A stretch of DNA of 64,000 nucleotides from Croceitalea dokdonensis DOKDO 023 (GTDB lineage Bacteria; Bacteroidota; Bacteroidia; Flavobacteriales; Flavobacteriaceae): positions 124,001 to 188,000 of the forward strand of contig NZ_LDJX01000007.1 in NCBI RefSeq assembly GCF_001306415.1, written 5' to 3'. The notes below the pieces were generated by a model, which saw nothing but the letters and a program-made list of their open reading frames with translations, ran no database searches and was not told where the DNA came from. Made by a program: the position numbers and the translations under genes. Within the stretch, counting starts at the first letter, position 1, and each line of letters opens with the position of its first letter. Positions 55,545-64,000 of the stretch are shown piece after piece.

Positions 55545-55650
55545 GGGAATAAGGCCTTAGGATTGTTTTAGATGCTCATGGAATTTAGCAAAAACAAGTG
55601 CATCAGCAAAAAATAAATAGTATACGCTAATTAGCAATGCTACTATAATG

Positions 55651-56877
55651 TTAAAATCGTTGCGCTGTTAACTCACATATTTTTACGATGGTAAGTGTTG
55701 CTTGTTCCATACTTTCCAGAGGTATATATTCATATTTGCCATGAAAGTTATGGCCGCCGGCAAAGATATTGGGACAGGGCAACCCCATGAAGCTCAATTG
55801 GGACCCATCTGTCCCACCTCGGATTGCTTTAATGATGGGTGTAATGCCCAACTGTTTCATGGCCTCTTCGGCAATCTCCACAATATGAAAGTTCGGAAGG
55901 ATTTTTTCCTTCATATTATAATATTGGTCTTTTATGATTACTTGTACACTTTCCGGAAATTGTTTGTTGATTTTTTCAGAAATGGCCGTAAGCAAGGCTT
56001 TTCTTGCATTAAAGTGTTCTAAATCATGGTCCCTGATAATCAGTGCAATTTCTGCATGTTCAATTTCTCCGGTGATGTGGTGAACATGAAAAAAACCCTC
56101 CCTATCCTCAGTATGTTCTGGTTTTTCATTGTTGGGCAAGAGGTTTAAAAATTCATTTGCCAGACCAATGGCATTGACCAATTTGTGTTTCGCGAATCCA
56201 GGGTGTACGCTTTTGCCCTTAAAGGTGATGGTGGCCGTTGCCGCATTGAAATTTTCGTACTCTAGTTCGCCAAGTTGGCTCCCATCCACGGTATACGCCC
56301 ATTGGGCACCAAATTTTTCTACATTGAACTTATGGGCACCTCGCCCAATTTCTTCATCTGGGGTGAAAGCTACTCTTATGGTGCCATGTTTTATATCTGG
56401 GTGCTGTATCAAATATTCCATGGCGGTCATAATTTCTGCAATACCCGCTTTGTCATCAGCCCCTAAAAGGGTAGTCCCATCTGTAGTAATTAGGGTCTGT
56501 CCCTCGTAGTTGGTCAATTCTTTAAAATAATCCGGGGACAGGGTAATGTTTTTTTCTTTATTAAGCACAATGCTGCCTCCATCGTAATTTTTAACCACTT
56601 GTGGTTTTACATTTCTACCCGTAAAATCTGGGGTGGTATCAAAATGTGAAATAAAACCAATGGTGGGTACCTCTTTGTCCACGTTGCTGGGAAGTGTTGC
56701 CATGATGTAGGCGTTCTCGTCAATGGAGACTTCCTGCATGCCGATAATATGCAAGTGCTGGACCAATTTTTTGGCCAAATCCCATTGTTTTTTAGTACTT
56801 GGTGTGGTGTTAAAGCGTTCATCACTCTGTGTGTCTACCTTAACGTATTCTAAAAAGCGTGGTAATAAGTTTTTCAT
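55651..56877 (-). CDS. pepT: Peptidase T (tripeptide aminopeptidase)
   Basis: PepT of the M20 family removes N-terminal residues from tripeptides in the cytoplasm. The di-zinc site is visible: FISHFDTTPD, LLGADDKAGIAE, TPDEEIGRGAH with the catalytic Glu, and AGGHNFHGKYEYIP near the end. The GKSVHPGFAKHK segment is in the dimerisation lid domain. The 408-residue length is standard. Confidence 0.95.
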   Translation of the reverse strand: MKNLLPRFLEYVKVDTQSDERFNTTPSTKKQWDLAKKLVQHLHIIGMQEVSIDENAYIMATLPSNVDKEVPTIGFISHFDTTPDFTGRNVKPQVVKNYDGGSIVLNKEKNITLSPDYFKELTNYEGQTLITTDGTTLLGADDKAGIAEIMTAMEYLIQHPDIKHGTIRVAFTPDEEIGRGAHKFNVEKFGAQWAYTVDGSQLGELEYENFNAATATITFKGKSVHPGFAKHKLVNAIGLANEFLNLLPNNEKPEHTEDREGFFHVHHITGEIEHAEIALIIRDHDLEHFNARKALLTAISEKINKQFPESVQVIIKDQYYNMKEKILPNFHIVEIAEEAMKQLGITPIIKAIRGGTDGSQLSFMGLPCPNIFAGGHNFHGKYEYIPLESMEQATLTIVKICELTAQRF

Positions 56878-57308
56878 AAATGAGCGTTAGTCTTGAAGTC
56901 TTAATTATGTGATATCCAACGGGTGCGTTTTGAAATAATGGCCCAAATGTAAAGTGGACTCCTACAGTTGTTATGTTTGATGGCGAACAAAAACACCCTT
57001 TTAAAGTAGCTAAAAGTACACATTTGTGCGTAGGTTTTTATCCATCTTTATTACTTTACATCCTTCATGGATTTATACATAACGGGATGGCTTGGCATAG
57101 CCGTTGATGGCGTACCCTACCCTGTCTGAATTTAACCTTGCTTAAAAGTTGTGATTTTTTAAGGTTAAGTGCTTTATACCATGCTGTTATGCCAAGGTAT
57201 GTGCTTAGTGCCATGCGCGTTGAGAACAGAAATCCATGTGGGCTTCCCTTGGTAATATCAATAAAGATAGGGCGGGGAAAGGACGGTGCCCTCCCATATC
57301 ATCCTGTG
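56878..57308. other. 431-bp intergenic region
   Basis: No gene is credible here. A plus-strand open frame at 57138-57323 has an unlikely composition and runs into the opposite gene. An inverted repeat TAACCTT/AAGGTTA spans about 57134-57167 with a long loop. The pepT promoter should lie near 56880-56950. Confidence 0.4.
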
Positions 57309-58505
57309 TTAAATAAAGTCTAGCGTTGTAAAGGAAGACCGTAATATGTTTTCTTGTGGCACGCCCAACCAACGCTCCAATAAAGTGGCATAAATGGAAC
57401 GAAAATCAACGGTGTAGGTTAAATCTTGATTATTGTCCAGTGTTAGAAGGTCTGGACCTTGATTGTAGAACCCCGCCTTTTTTAATTGGCTGCCCATGAT
57501 AAAAACTTGATTGGCCGTGCCATGATCTGTTCCCTTGGATGCATTTTCACCAACTCGCCTCCCAAATTCAGAAAAGGTCATAATAATGGTGTCATCAAGC
57601 GAACCATTTTGTTCCAGATCATCCAAAAAGATAGCCATTGCCTTACCGTAAATTTCCAGTAATCTGGATTGCGCGCCCAATTGGTTGGCATGTGTGTCAA
57701 AACCTCCCATAGAAACGTAATATACCTTAGTGGCCAGACCGGAATTGATGAATTCCGCAGTGGTTTTTAGTTGTTTGCCAAATGGATTGTCTGGGTAATC
57801 CTTTTTTGACTGGGTAGTCCTAGAGGTTTCATAAATGTATTTGGCAGAAGACCGCGCTTCAATCATGGTCTTGTAGAGATACCCCAGGTTATGTTCGCTT
57901 AAATGTTGGTCCGTTTGTTTATTGAGTATTTTTTTAAAGTAAGGGGTATTAACGTTGTTAAACAGCAATTTTGCATTTTTAGTGGCAATACCGTTGGTAT
58001 GTTCGCCCTTTAACATAAGGCTCAAACTGTCATCCACTTCAATGGCTGTAAAGGCCTTTTTACCATATTCTTCTAGATAGCGGCCGATCCAACCTGTGGT
58101 CAAATATTCATTGCTCTTGCTTGCTGTGTGCCAAATATCCGTGGACCTAAAGTGGGACCGATCCGGATTTGGATAGCCTACGTTATTTAAAATGGTAAGG
58201 TATCCCTTGTCGTACAATCCCATTAAGGGTTTTAGGCTGGTATGGAAGCCCAAGTTGTCCGTTACCTTTAGGACGTCTGTTGATGGTATCGCTATTTTAG
58301 GTCGGCTACGGTAGTATATATCATTGGTGTAGGGTATAATGGTATTTAGTCCATCATTGCCCCCGGATAGTTGTATGATAACTAGCCGTTTTTCCGAAGT
58401 GCCCGTTAGCGCTGTACCATCTTTTTCAACCGCCTTTAGGAAATGTGGTACAAAAAGGGCACCACTGGCCAAACTACTTTGTTGAATGAATTTTCTTCTT
58501 TTCAT
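57309..58505 (-). CDS. DUF1501 Tat-exported protein
   Basis: A twin-arginine-like signal (MKRRKFIQQSSLASGALFVPHF) leads to the DUF1501 fold, related to alkaline phosphatases and sulfatases: VIIQLSGGNDGLNTIIPY, DRSHFRSTDIWHTAS, MGGFDTHANQ, TFSEFGRRVGEN and KGTDHGTANQVF. Metal-binding Asp, His and Asn positions look kept. The function is unknown. It is 10 bases after the DUF1800 gene; the two always pair in this phylum. Confidence 0.93.
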   Translation of the reverse strand: MKRRKFIQQSSLASGALFVPHFLKAVEKDGTALTGTSEKRLVIIQLSGGNDGLNTIIPYTNDIYYRSRPKIAIPSTDVLKVTDNLGFHTSLKPLMGLYDKGYLTILNNVGYPNPDRSHFRSTDIWHTASKSNEYLTTGWIGRYLEEYGKKAFTAIEVDDSLSLMLKGEHTNGIATKNAKLLFNNVNTPYFKKILNKQTDQHLSEHNLGYLYKTMIEARSSAKYIYETSRTTQSKKDYPDNPFGKQLKTTAEFINSGLATKVYYVSMGGFDTHANQLGAQSRLLEIYGKAMAIFLDDLEQNGSLDDTIIMTFSEFGRRVGENASKGTDHGTANQVFIMGSQLKKAGFYNQGPDLLTLDNNQDLTYTVDFRSIYATLLERWLGVPQENILRSSFTTLDFI

Positions 58506-58515
58506 AAGCCCAATG

Positions 58516-59898
58516 CTAACAGAGTTGATATTCTGGTATGGACATTAACTGTACCATGTATTCTTTATTCTCCAATTGTGTTAGGGTGTCCAAGAACAAT
58601 AGGGTGTCTTTGTCAATTTGGGCTTGTATCAGGTAACTCCTTAAGCTTTGCCTATCCAATGACACATACTCTTGTGAGAATATGCTCCAGTCCCGTTCTA
58701 TATTCAATTTTTTTCCTCGTTTGCGGGTATTGGCATAGTAGGCTTCAAAAGAATCCTCAAATTCACCTTTTTCACTCACTTGTATCACGGCATCATTGAG
58801 CAGCACAGATGCCAACTTCATCCTAAATAACAGGGTGTTACCATCTATCCAATTCCGGTTTTGCTTCCATCCGGCAACATTGGGTGGATACAGTAAGACC
58901 TGTCCCATGATACGTTGTAGGTAAAGTTGTTGCTTTTTCTTCATAAAATGGATAGGGACAATTTTTTGTATGCCAACCAAAAGTTCAATGGGGGATTTAA
59001 TCTTGGAGCCATGTTGTTCCTTTTCATAAAACCAATCGGACATAAAAACATGTTGCATCAGTTTAGCTATATCATAACTCCCATAAAATACTCCTTCCAT
59101 TTCTTTTAGATGGTCTTCATTGATTTCTGGATGTACAAAATACCGGTACACTTTCTTGCAGATATATCGGGCACATTGCGGTTGTTTCAAGATAATATTA
59201 ATGATGTCATCCCCATCAAAATTCCCGCGTTCTCCCAAAAAGGTTTTACTGCCATAGTCATGTTTTTTTTGCCTGAGGTAAAAATCGCCATTTGGCCTAA
59301 AGGACCAACCTGAAAAAGCCCTTGCCGCTTCTTTGATATCTTGTTCGGAATAGTTGCCCTCGCCTAAAGTAAACAGCTCTAAGAGCTCCCGTGCAAAGTT
59401 TTCATTGGGCTTTTCCTTTATATTTTGCCTATTGTTTAAATATTTACTCATGGAGGGCGCTTTGGCCACGGCCTTTAAAAAATCGCCCAAATGACCCAGG
59501 GCATGTTCCCTCAAGATATTGTTAAACTGTTGCGCATGAAAGATATGATTGTCCCTGCACACAAAAATATTGGCCCAAAAAAGCGTCATTTTTTCCCGAA
59601 ACGGTTCCTGTGTATGTACTAACCGATGTATCCAAGCAGCATTGTATTCTTTGAGTTTTTCCCGGCTCAGCCTCTGTAGTTCCTTACGTTGGGGTTTGGA
59701 TAGCCTGCCCTTGGTGGCGTCTTTCACCATAGCTTCCATACCGCTTAGTTCCAGCTGTAATTTTTGGAATTTCTTGGTTTTGGGAACTAAGCCCGTTACA
59801 ACATTTTTTCTACTCATTTTAGAAAGGGACAGTAACTTGCTCGGTAGTATTCCAAAACCTGCCCTATGAAACAGATGTTGTACGTGTTTTGTTTCCAT
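58516..59898 (-). CDS. DUF1800 protein
   Basis: The 460-residue helical protein matches DUF1800: HRAGFGILPSKL near the start, MTLFWANIFVC, NENFARELLELFTLGEGNYSEQDIKEAARAFSGW in the middle, and HPEINEDHL. It is the usual partner of DUF1501 proteins and is transcribed just upstream of one here. The function is not known; association with exported enzymes and polysaccharide work has been noted by neighbourhood only. No signal peptide is obvious from the chosen start. Confidence 0.93.
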   Translation of the reverse strand: METKHVQHLFHRAGFGILPSKLLSLSKMSRKNVVTGLVPKTKKFQKLQLELSGMEAMVKDATKGRLSKPQRKELQRLSREKLKEYNAAWIHRLVHTQEPFREKMTLFWANIFVCRDNHIFHAQQFNNILREHALGHLGDFLKAVAKAPSMSKYLNNRQNIKEKPNENFARELLELFTLGEGNYSEQDIKEAARAFSGWSFRPNGDFYLRQKKHDYGSKTFLGERGNFDGDDIINIILKQPQCARYICKKVYRYFVHPEINEDHLKEMEGVFYGSYDIAKLMQHVFMSDWFYEKEQHGSKIKSPIELLVGIQKIVPIHFMKKKQQLYLQRIMGQVLLYPPNVAGWKQNRNWIDGNTLLFRMKLASVLLNDAVIQVSEKGEFEDSFEAYYANTRKRGKKLNIERDWSIFSQEYVSLDRQSLRSYLIQAQIDKDTLLFLDTLTQLENKEYMVQLMSIPEYQLC

Positions 59899-60154
59899 TT
59901 AAAAATCGGTCTTTGACCATACAATCCTTAGACAAGATAAAATATAAATGGTTTAAACCATCCAATGGAAATCATAAAATAAGGAGTTTGGCAAGATTGG
60001 GCTGGGCAGTGTGCCCAAGAATGGCCATGAATTGCCGCCACTCTTTTATGCGAAATAAAATCAAGCCCCATACAACAGGATGCCGTATGGGTAAAACTTT
60101 AATAAACTTGAGATATTTACCATGGAAGGATTCTAATGTATCCTAACTTAAAAA
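59899..60154. other. Divergent promoter region of DUF1800 and GH78 genes
   Basis: This spacer separates two divergent units. I see no gene and no strong -7 element. Confidence 0.35.
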
Positions 60155-60160
60155 GTGAAT

Positions 60161-62956
60161 ATGAAAAAAAATAATGGTGCAGGACACCACAGGATATTTA
60201 TGGTACTGCAGCTTGCCATTTTAGGAAGTATATTGCTGTTGGGGGGCTGCACCGATGCCGGTAGCCTAGAAAAACCTTTGGATTTAAGCTTAAACGAGGG
60301 CTTTAAAGACCCCATTGGCTTTTATGATGATACGCCGGTATTTTCATGGAAGCTGCCCCAAAAAATTAAGGTTCAAAGTGCCTATAGAATTGTGGTTGCC
60401 TCCAAACCAGAACTTTTGCCAAATTCCCCAGACCTCTGGGACTCAGGCAAGGTAGTCTCCGATAGGTCACTATACGTTCCGTATGGAGCCAAGCCATTAT
60501 CCTCCAGGGATAAAGTATTTTGGCAGGTGCAATTTTGGGATGGTAATGGTTCCGCTTCCCAATGGAGCGATACGGCATTTATGGAATTGGGCTTGTTGCG
60601 AAATTCCGATTGGGGTGCACAATGGATAGGGCTAGATACCAAAAAGGACAGTATAAAAGGCCGCAACAATATTAGTATCCATACCCCACAGCTGCTGAGA
60701 AAGGATTTTGAGTTGAAAACCCAAGTTGCTGAAGCCAAACTTTATGTTACCGCTAAAGGGGTTTTTACAGGAAAAATAAACGGAAAAGCTATTAGCGATG
60801 ATGTTATGGCACCTGGATGGACCCCATACGATAAGCGAATAGAATCCATGACCTATGATGTTACCGATCTTGTACAGGAAGGGGAAAACACCCTAGGATT
60901 TCAACTTGCCTCTGGCTGGCATTTTGGTAGAATGTTATGGAACAAAATGATTTGGGGATCCAACGGCTCTCCAAAACTGTTGGCGCAATTAAAGGTGCTA
61001 TATGCGGACGGGAGCGTAGAACAAATTGTTTCGGATGGTACTTGGACCGGGACAACAAAGGGTCCCATCCGTTTTTCGGAAATCTATGATGGTGAAATTT
61101 ATGACGCCAATATGGAACTACCGGGATGGGCCTCGCCAAAATTCAATGCTGATAATTGGTCCAAAGTGGAAACCATGCCTATCTCACCCAAAATAGCAAT
61201 CGTTCCTAAAAGACATCATGCCGTTAGGAATAAATTAGTGTTGCCTACCCAAAGTATCATTAAACCCAAGGAAGGTAAGGCCGTTATTTTTAATTTGGAG
61301 CAGAATATGGTAGGGGTTCCCAAACTTAGAGTGCCCATGAAGAAAGGGGATACCTTAAAGATTAGGTTCTCAGAAATGCTGGATCCAGATGGTACGTTCT
61401 ACACGGACAACTATCGGTCTGCAAAATCAACGGATTATTATATTGCATCAAAGGATGGGCTTATAGATTGGAACCCTACGTTTACCTTCCACGGTTTTCA
61501 GTACGTAGAACTCAGTGGGTTTGATGCTACCAAAACACCCGACAAAGATTGGGTAAGCGGCCTTGTGCAGTATTCTGATTTTGATGCTAACGGAACCTTT
61601 ACTTCCTCCCATGACAAGCTCAATCAACTCCAAAACAATATAGTTTGGGGGTTGCGCGGCAATTTTTTTGATATTCCTACAGATTGTCCCCAAAGGGATG
61701 AACGTTTGGGTTGGACGGGTGATGCCCAGGTATTTGCCCCCACTTCCATGTTCAATGCCAAGGTGTACTCTTTTTGGGCCAGTTGGCTGCAAACGCTCAG
61801 GGAGTCACAATTCAAAAATGGCGGGGTGCCTTTTGTAGCTCCCGATGTGTTAAAAAATGACAGGGCAAGTTCTGGATGGGGAGATGCGGCCGTTATTATT
61901 CCTTGGGATTTGTACCGGAGGACGGGTGATACCACCGTATTGTCAGAAAATTATCAGATGATGAAAAATTGGGTGGCCTATCATGAAACACAAACAGCGG
62001 AACTCATTTCGGATATGAACTCCTTTGGGGACTGGTTACAGCCTTTTCAATCAGAAGACAGCAGAAAAAGGGGGGATACCTCCAAAAACTTAATTGGTAC
62101 GGCATTCTTTGCACATGCCGCCAACCTCACCTCAAAAGCAGCAGAGGTATTGGGTAAGACACAAGAAGCTACCAGCTACCACAATCTTTATAAGGAGGTT
62201 GCCAAAGCTTTTGAAAATGAGTTTTTTGATGCGGAGGGAAAAATCAAAAATGGCACAGCCACCCAAACGGGCTATTTGTTGGCACTGGACTTTGAGTTGC
62301 TGTCCGATGCCATTGAGGAAAAAGCAAAAGGACATTTGATAACTACCATTAGCGAAGCGGACAATCATTTGAGAACGGGATTTTTGGGCACACCGCTGTT
62401 ACCTCGGGTCTTGGATGCCATGGGCGAAACCGATTTGATGTATGGGATATTGATGAAGGAAACCTATCCCTCTTGGTTCTACAGCATTAACCAAGGTGCT
62501 ACCACCATGTGGGAACGTTGGAATAGTTATAGCAGGTTAGAAGGCTATAACCCAGAATCCATGAACAGCCTTAATCATTATGCTTACGGAGCCGTTGGGG
62601 AATGGATGTATGAGCGTATTGCGGGAATTCAACCGCTGGAACCGGGATATAAAAAAATTCGTATTGCCCCATTGCCCGGTGGTGGTCTCACCTCTGCGGG
62701 GGCCACTTATGATTCGCCTTATGGTGTTGTTAGATCCTCTTGGCACATCAACGGAGATACTTTTTATTTAGAGGCTGAGGTTCCCTCAAACACTACTGGG
62801 GTTATTTCCATTCCCACTCGGGAGAAGGAAAGTGTATTGGTCAATGGCCAGGGCATGGAACAGCTTAATATAGTAAGTTCAACGGACAAAACAGAAAATA
62901 CACTCACGTTTCAGGTTTCGGCTGGTACCTACTCCATCCAAGCAAACCTAGATTAA
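60161..62956 (+). CDS. Alpha-L-rhamnosidase lipoprotein, GH78
   Basis: The ATG at 60161 is preferred to a GTG six bases upstream. A long basic N-terminus precedes a lipobox (ILLLGGC), so the enzyme is lipid-anchored. GH78 parts follow: N-terminal beta domains (GEIYDANMELPGW), the (alpha/alpha)6 barrel with the general acid in DCPQRDERLGWTGDAQ, and a general-base Glu in GATTMWERWNSY, then a C-terminal beta domain. It removes terminal alpha-L-rhamnose. The sulfatase gene starts 11 bases later, so both probably act on a sulfated rhamnose polymer such as ulvan. Confidence 0.94.
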   Translation: MKKNNGAGHHRIFMVLQLAILGSILLLGGCTDAGSLEKPLDLSLNEGFKDPIGFYDDTPVFSWKLPQKIKVQSAYRIVVASKPELLPNSPDLWDSGKVVSDRSLYVPYGAKPLSSRDKVFWQVQFWDGNGSASQWSDTAFMELGLLRNSDWGAQWIGLDTKKDSIKGRNNISIHTPQLLRKDFELKTQVAEAKLYVTAKGVFTGKINGKAISDDVMAPGWTPYDKRIESMTYDVTDLVQEGENTLGFQLASGWHFGRMLWNKMIWGSNGSPKLLAQLKVLYADGSVEQIVSDGTWTGTTKGPIRFSEIYDGEIYDANMELPGWASPKFNADNWSKVETMPISPKIAIVPKRHHAVRNKLVLPTQSIIKPKEGKAVIFNLEQNMVGVPKLRVPMKKGDTLKIRFSEMLDPDGTFYTDNYRSAKSTDYYIASKDGLIDWNPTFTFHGFQYVELSGFDATKTPDKDWVSGLVQYSDFDANGTFTSSHDKLNQLQNNIVWGLRGNFFDIPTDCPQRDERLGWTGDAQVFAPTSMFNAKVYSFWASWLQTLRESQFKNGGVPFVAPDVLKNDRASSGWGDAAVIIPWDLYRRTGDTTVLSENYQMMKNWVAYHETQTAELISDMNSFGDWLQPFQSEDSRKRGDTSKNLIGTAFFAHAANLTSKAAEVLGKTQEATSYHNLYKEVAKAFENEFFDAEGKIKNGTATQTGYLLALDFELLSDAIEEKAKGHLITTISEADNHLRTGFLGTPLLPRVLDAMGETDLMYGILMKETYPSWFYSINQGATTMWERWNSYSRLEGYNPESMNSLNHYAYGAVGEWMYERIAGIQPLEPGYKKIRIAPLPGGGLTSAGATYDSPYGVVRSSWHINGDTFYLEAEVPSNTTGVISIPTREKESVLVNGQGMEQLNIVSSTDKTENTLTFQVSAGTYSIQANLD

Positions 62957-62967
62957 AACTGCCTATT

Positions 62968-64000
62968 ATGAGAACTTACACCATCGGCTGCGCAATCCTT
63001 ATCTTTTTGTTGAACTTTTGTGCCTGCAAGGAGTCTCCCAAGGAAAAGGAGTCCGTTAAAACGCAGCAAAAATTACCCAATATTGTTTTTATTCTGTCTG
63101 ATGATCAAGCTTGGACAGATTATGGTTTTATGGGGCATGAAGTCATTAAAACGCCCAACTTGGATAAATTGGCCAGTGAGGGCTTAACCTTTGACAGGGG
63201 GTACGTGCCAACATCACTTTGTTCCCCTTCTTTGGCATCCATCATTACAGGGGTATACCCTAGAAGGCATATGGTCTTGGGCAACGATCGGGTTTTGCCC
63301 GGTGATGATAAAAGTGTAAAACCCTCATGGCGTTCTTCTTGGCGCCCCAAGAATTATGATACGGTGATTAAGCATTTTAACACTTTGCAGACCTTGCCAA
63401 AACTGCTAAAGGAAAAGGGATACCTATCTTTTCAAACCGGTAAATGGTGGTTGGGCAATTATAAAAATGGTGGTTTTGATTATGGGATGACCCATGGCGA
63501 CCCAGAAAGGGGTGGAAGACACGGGGACTACGGTCTTGAAATTGGCCGTCAAGGAATGGACACCCTTTACAATTATATAGATTTGGCCCTGGAGAAAAAG
63601 AAGCCCTTTTTTATGTGGTATGCACCATTTTTACCACATTCCCCGCATACCCCACCAGATAGTCTTTTGCAAAAATACCTTCCAAAGGCACCTACGGAAT
63701 ATGTGGCCAAATATTGGGCCATGTGCGAGTGGTTTGATCAAACTTGTGGTCAACTCATGGATTATATTGAGGAGAAGGGGGAGACGGAAAACACTTTGTT
63801 TGTCTACGTATGCGATAATGGATGGGTACAGAATCTGGATAATGCCACCTATAATAAAAATTCTAAACGTTCCCCTTATGATTATGGCCTTCGGACCCCT
63901 ATCATGTACAAATGGAAGGGCAAAATAATGCCGTTCAGGGATACCGTAAACCTCACCAGCAGTTTGGACATGGTGCCTACGGTCTTGAATTTGTTGGATA
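62968..64000 (+). CDS. Sulfatase (S1 family) lipoprotein, 3' end beyond window
   Basis: The N-terminus has a lipoprotein-like signal (LLNFCAC, Cys20). The S1 core follows: metal-binding LSDDQAW (D45, D46), the formylglycine site C85-S-P-S-L with SIITG, TGKWWLGN, HSPHTPP, and VYVCDNGW. The usual C-x-P-x-R signature has Leu in place of Arg (L89). At least 344 residues are present and the gene runs off the window. It would need an anaerobic or aerobic sulfatase-maturating enzyme, not seen here. Its coupling to GH78 suggests release of sulfate from rhamnose-rich algal glycans. Confidence 0.93.
   Translation, partial: MRTYTIGCAILIFLLNFCACKESPKEKESVKTQQKLPNIVFILSDDQAWTDYGFMGHEVIKTPNLDKLASEGLTFDRGYVPTSLCSPSLASIITGVYPRRHMVLGNDRVLPGDDKSVKPSWRSSWRPKNYDTVIKHFNTLQTLPKLLKEKGYLSFQTGKWWLGNYKNGGFDYGMTHGDPERGGRHGDYGLEIGRQGMDTLYNYIDLALEKKKPFFMWYAPFLPHSPHTPPDSLLQKYLPKAPTEYVAKYWAMCEWFDQTCGQLMDYIEEKGETENTLFVYVCDNGWVQNLDNATYNKNSKRSPYDYGLRTPIMYKWKGKIMPFRDTVNLTSSLDMVPTVLNLLD

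Noticed and set aside
57138-57323. 61-codon plus-strand open frame
   Set aside because: It runs into the end of the DUF1501 gene on the other strand and has unlikely composition and no context.
1-64000. tRNA or rRNA genes, CRISPR arrays, insertion sequences and phage
   Set aside because: No T-arm-like GGTTCGAATCC sequence with a cloverleaf, no regularly spaced repeats, no transposase, integrase or phage gene was found.

Overview
The window looks like a chromosome segment of a marine member of the Flavobacteriaceae (Bacteroidetes). Support comes from the gene families (DUF3276/PUR-type protein, DUF3570, DUF4197, DUF4920, DUF1501/DUF1800 pair, long NusB, two-motif DnaJ zinc finger, LytTR membrane regulator), from TAnnTTTG -7 promoter elements, from several TTG starts, and from low-to-middle GC. 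I see no rRNA, tRNA, CRISPR array, insertion sequence, phage or defence island. Most of the window is ordinary core and accessory chromosome.

Layout. 1-4149 (minus): an S41 peptidase gene broken by two compensating indels, a serine-hydrolase lipoprotein, a DUF1569 protein, and a small unknown protein followed by a membrane LytTR regulator. 4604-10197: DUF3570 barrel protein, prfA, pyrF, alpha/beta hydrolase, DUF4197. 10250-15838: purU divergent from a fused acyl-CoA mutase (icmF), then an Lrp-type regulator. 15870-19821: a hydrolase-like protein lacking its nucleophile, a DJ-1/PfpI lipoprotein, DUF1684 and a beta-barrel protein. A 1.45-kb stretch without a gene follows.

21268-24450: glnK-amtB (ammonium uptake and control), crcB with a small membrane protein gene in front of it, and a MazG-like pyrophosphohydrolase. 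24597-27996: ilvE, DUF4920-mnmD, a TIGR01777 epimerase. 28421-34917: grpE-dnaJ behind a sigma-54-like promoter, a possible small RNA, an ABC exporter-MscS operon, and a sigma-54-type response regulator without a DNA-binding domain. 35-41.7 kb: polyphosphate kinase 2-M28 peptidase, a cyclophilin-FKBP fusion, a cold-shock protein, a 1-Cys peroxiredoxin and a YfiT-type protein.

41.8-49.8 kb: GNAT, redoxin, DUF885-like protein, BASS transporter-acyltransferase, M14 peptidase, DUF3276. 49.8-56.9 kb: an MsbA-like exporter, nusB-DUF1573-yajC, a Tat-exported Gfo/Idh oxidoreductase, a YdeI-like protein and pepT. 57.3-64 kb: a DUF1800-DUF1501 pair, then a GH78 alpha-L-rhamnosidase and a sulfatase cut by the window end. 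The last two suggest the edge of a locus for a sulfated, rhamnose-containing algal polysaccharide such as ulvan.

I do not see a clear new multi-gene system. The best leads are a pair of related tiny membrane proteins, the promoter-hairpin-terminator unit after dnaJ, the sigma-54-type regulator with GAFTSA and no DNA-binding domain together with a sigma-54-like element at grpE, and the frameshifted S41 peptidase. Stated residue numbers are counted from the predicted start.
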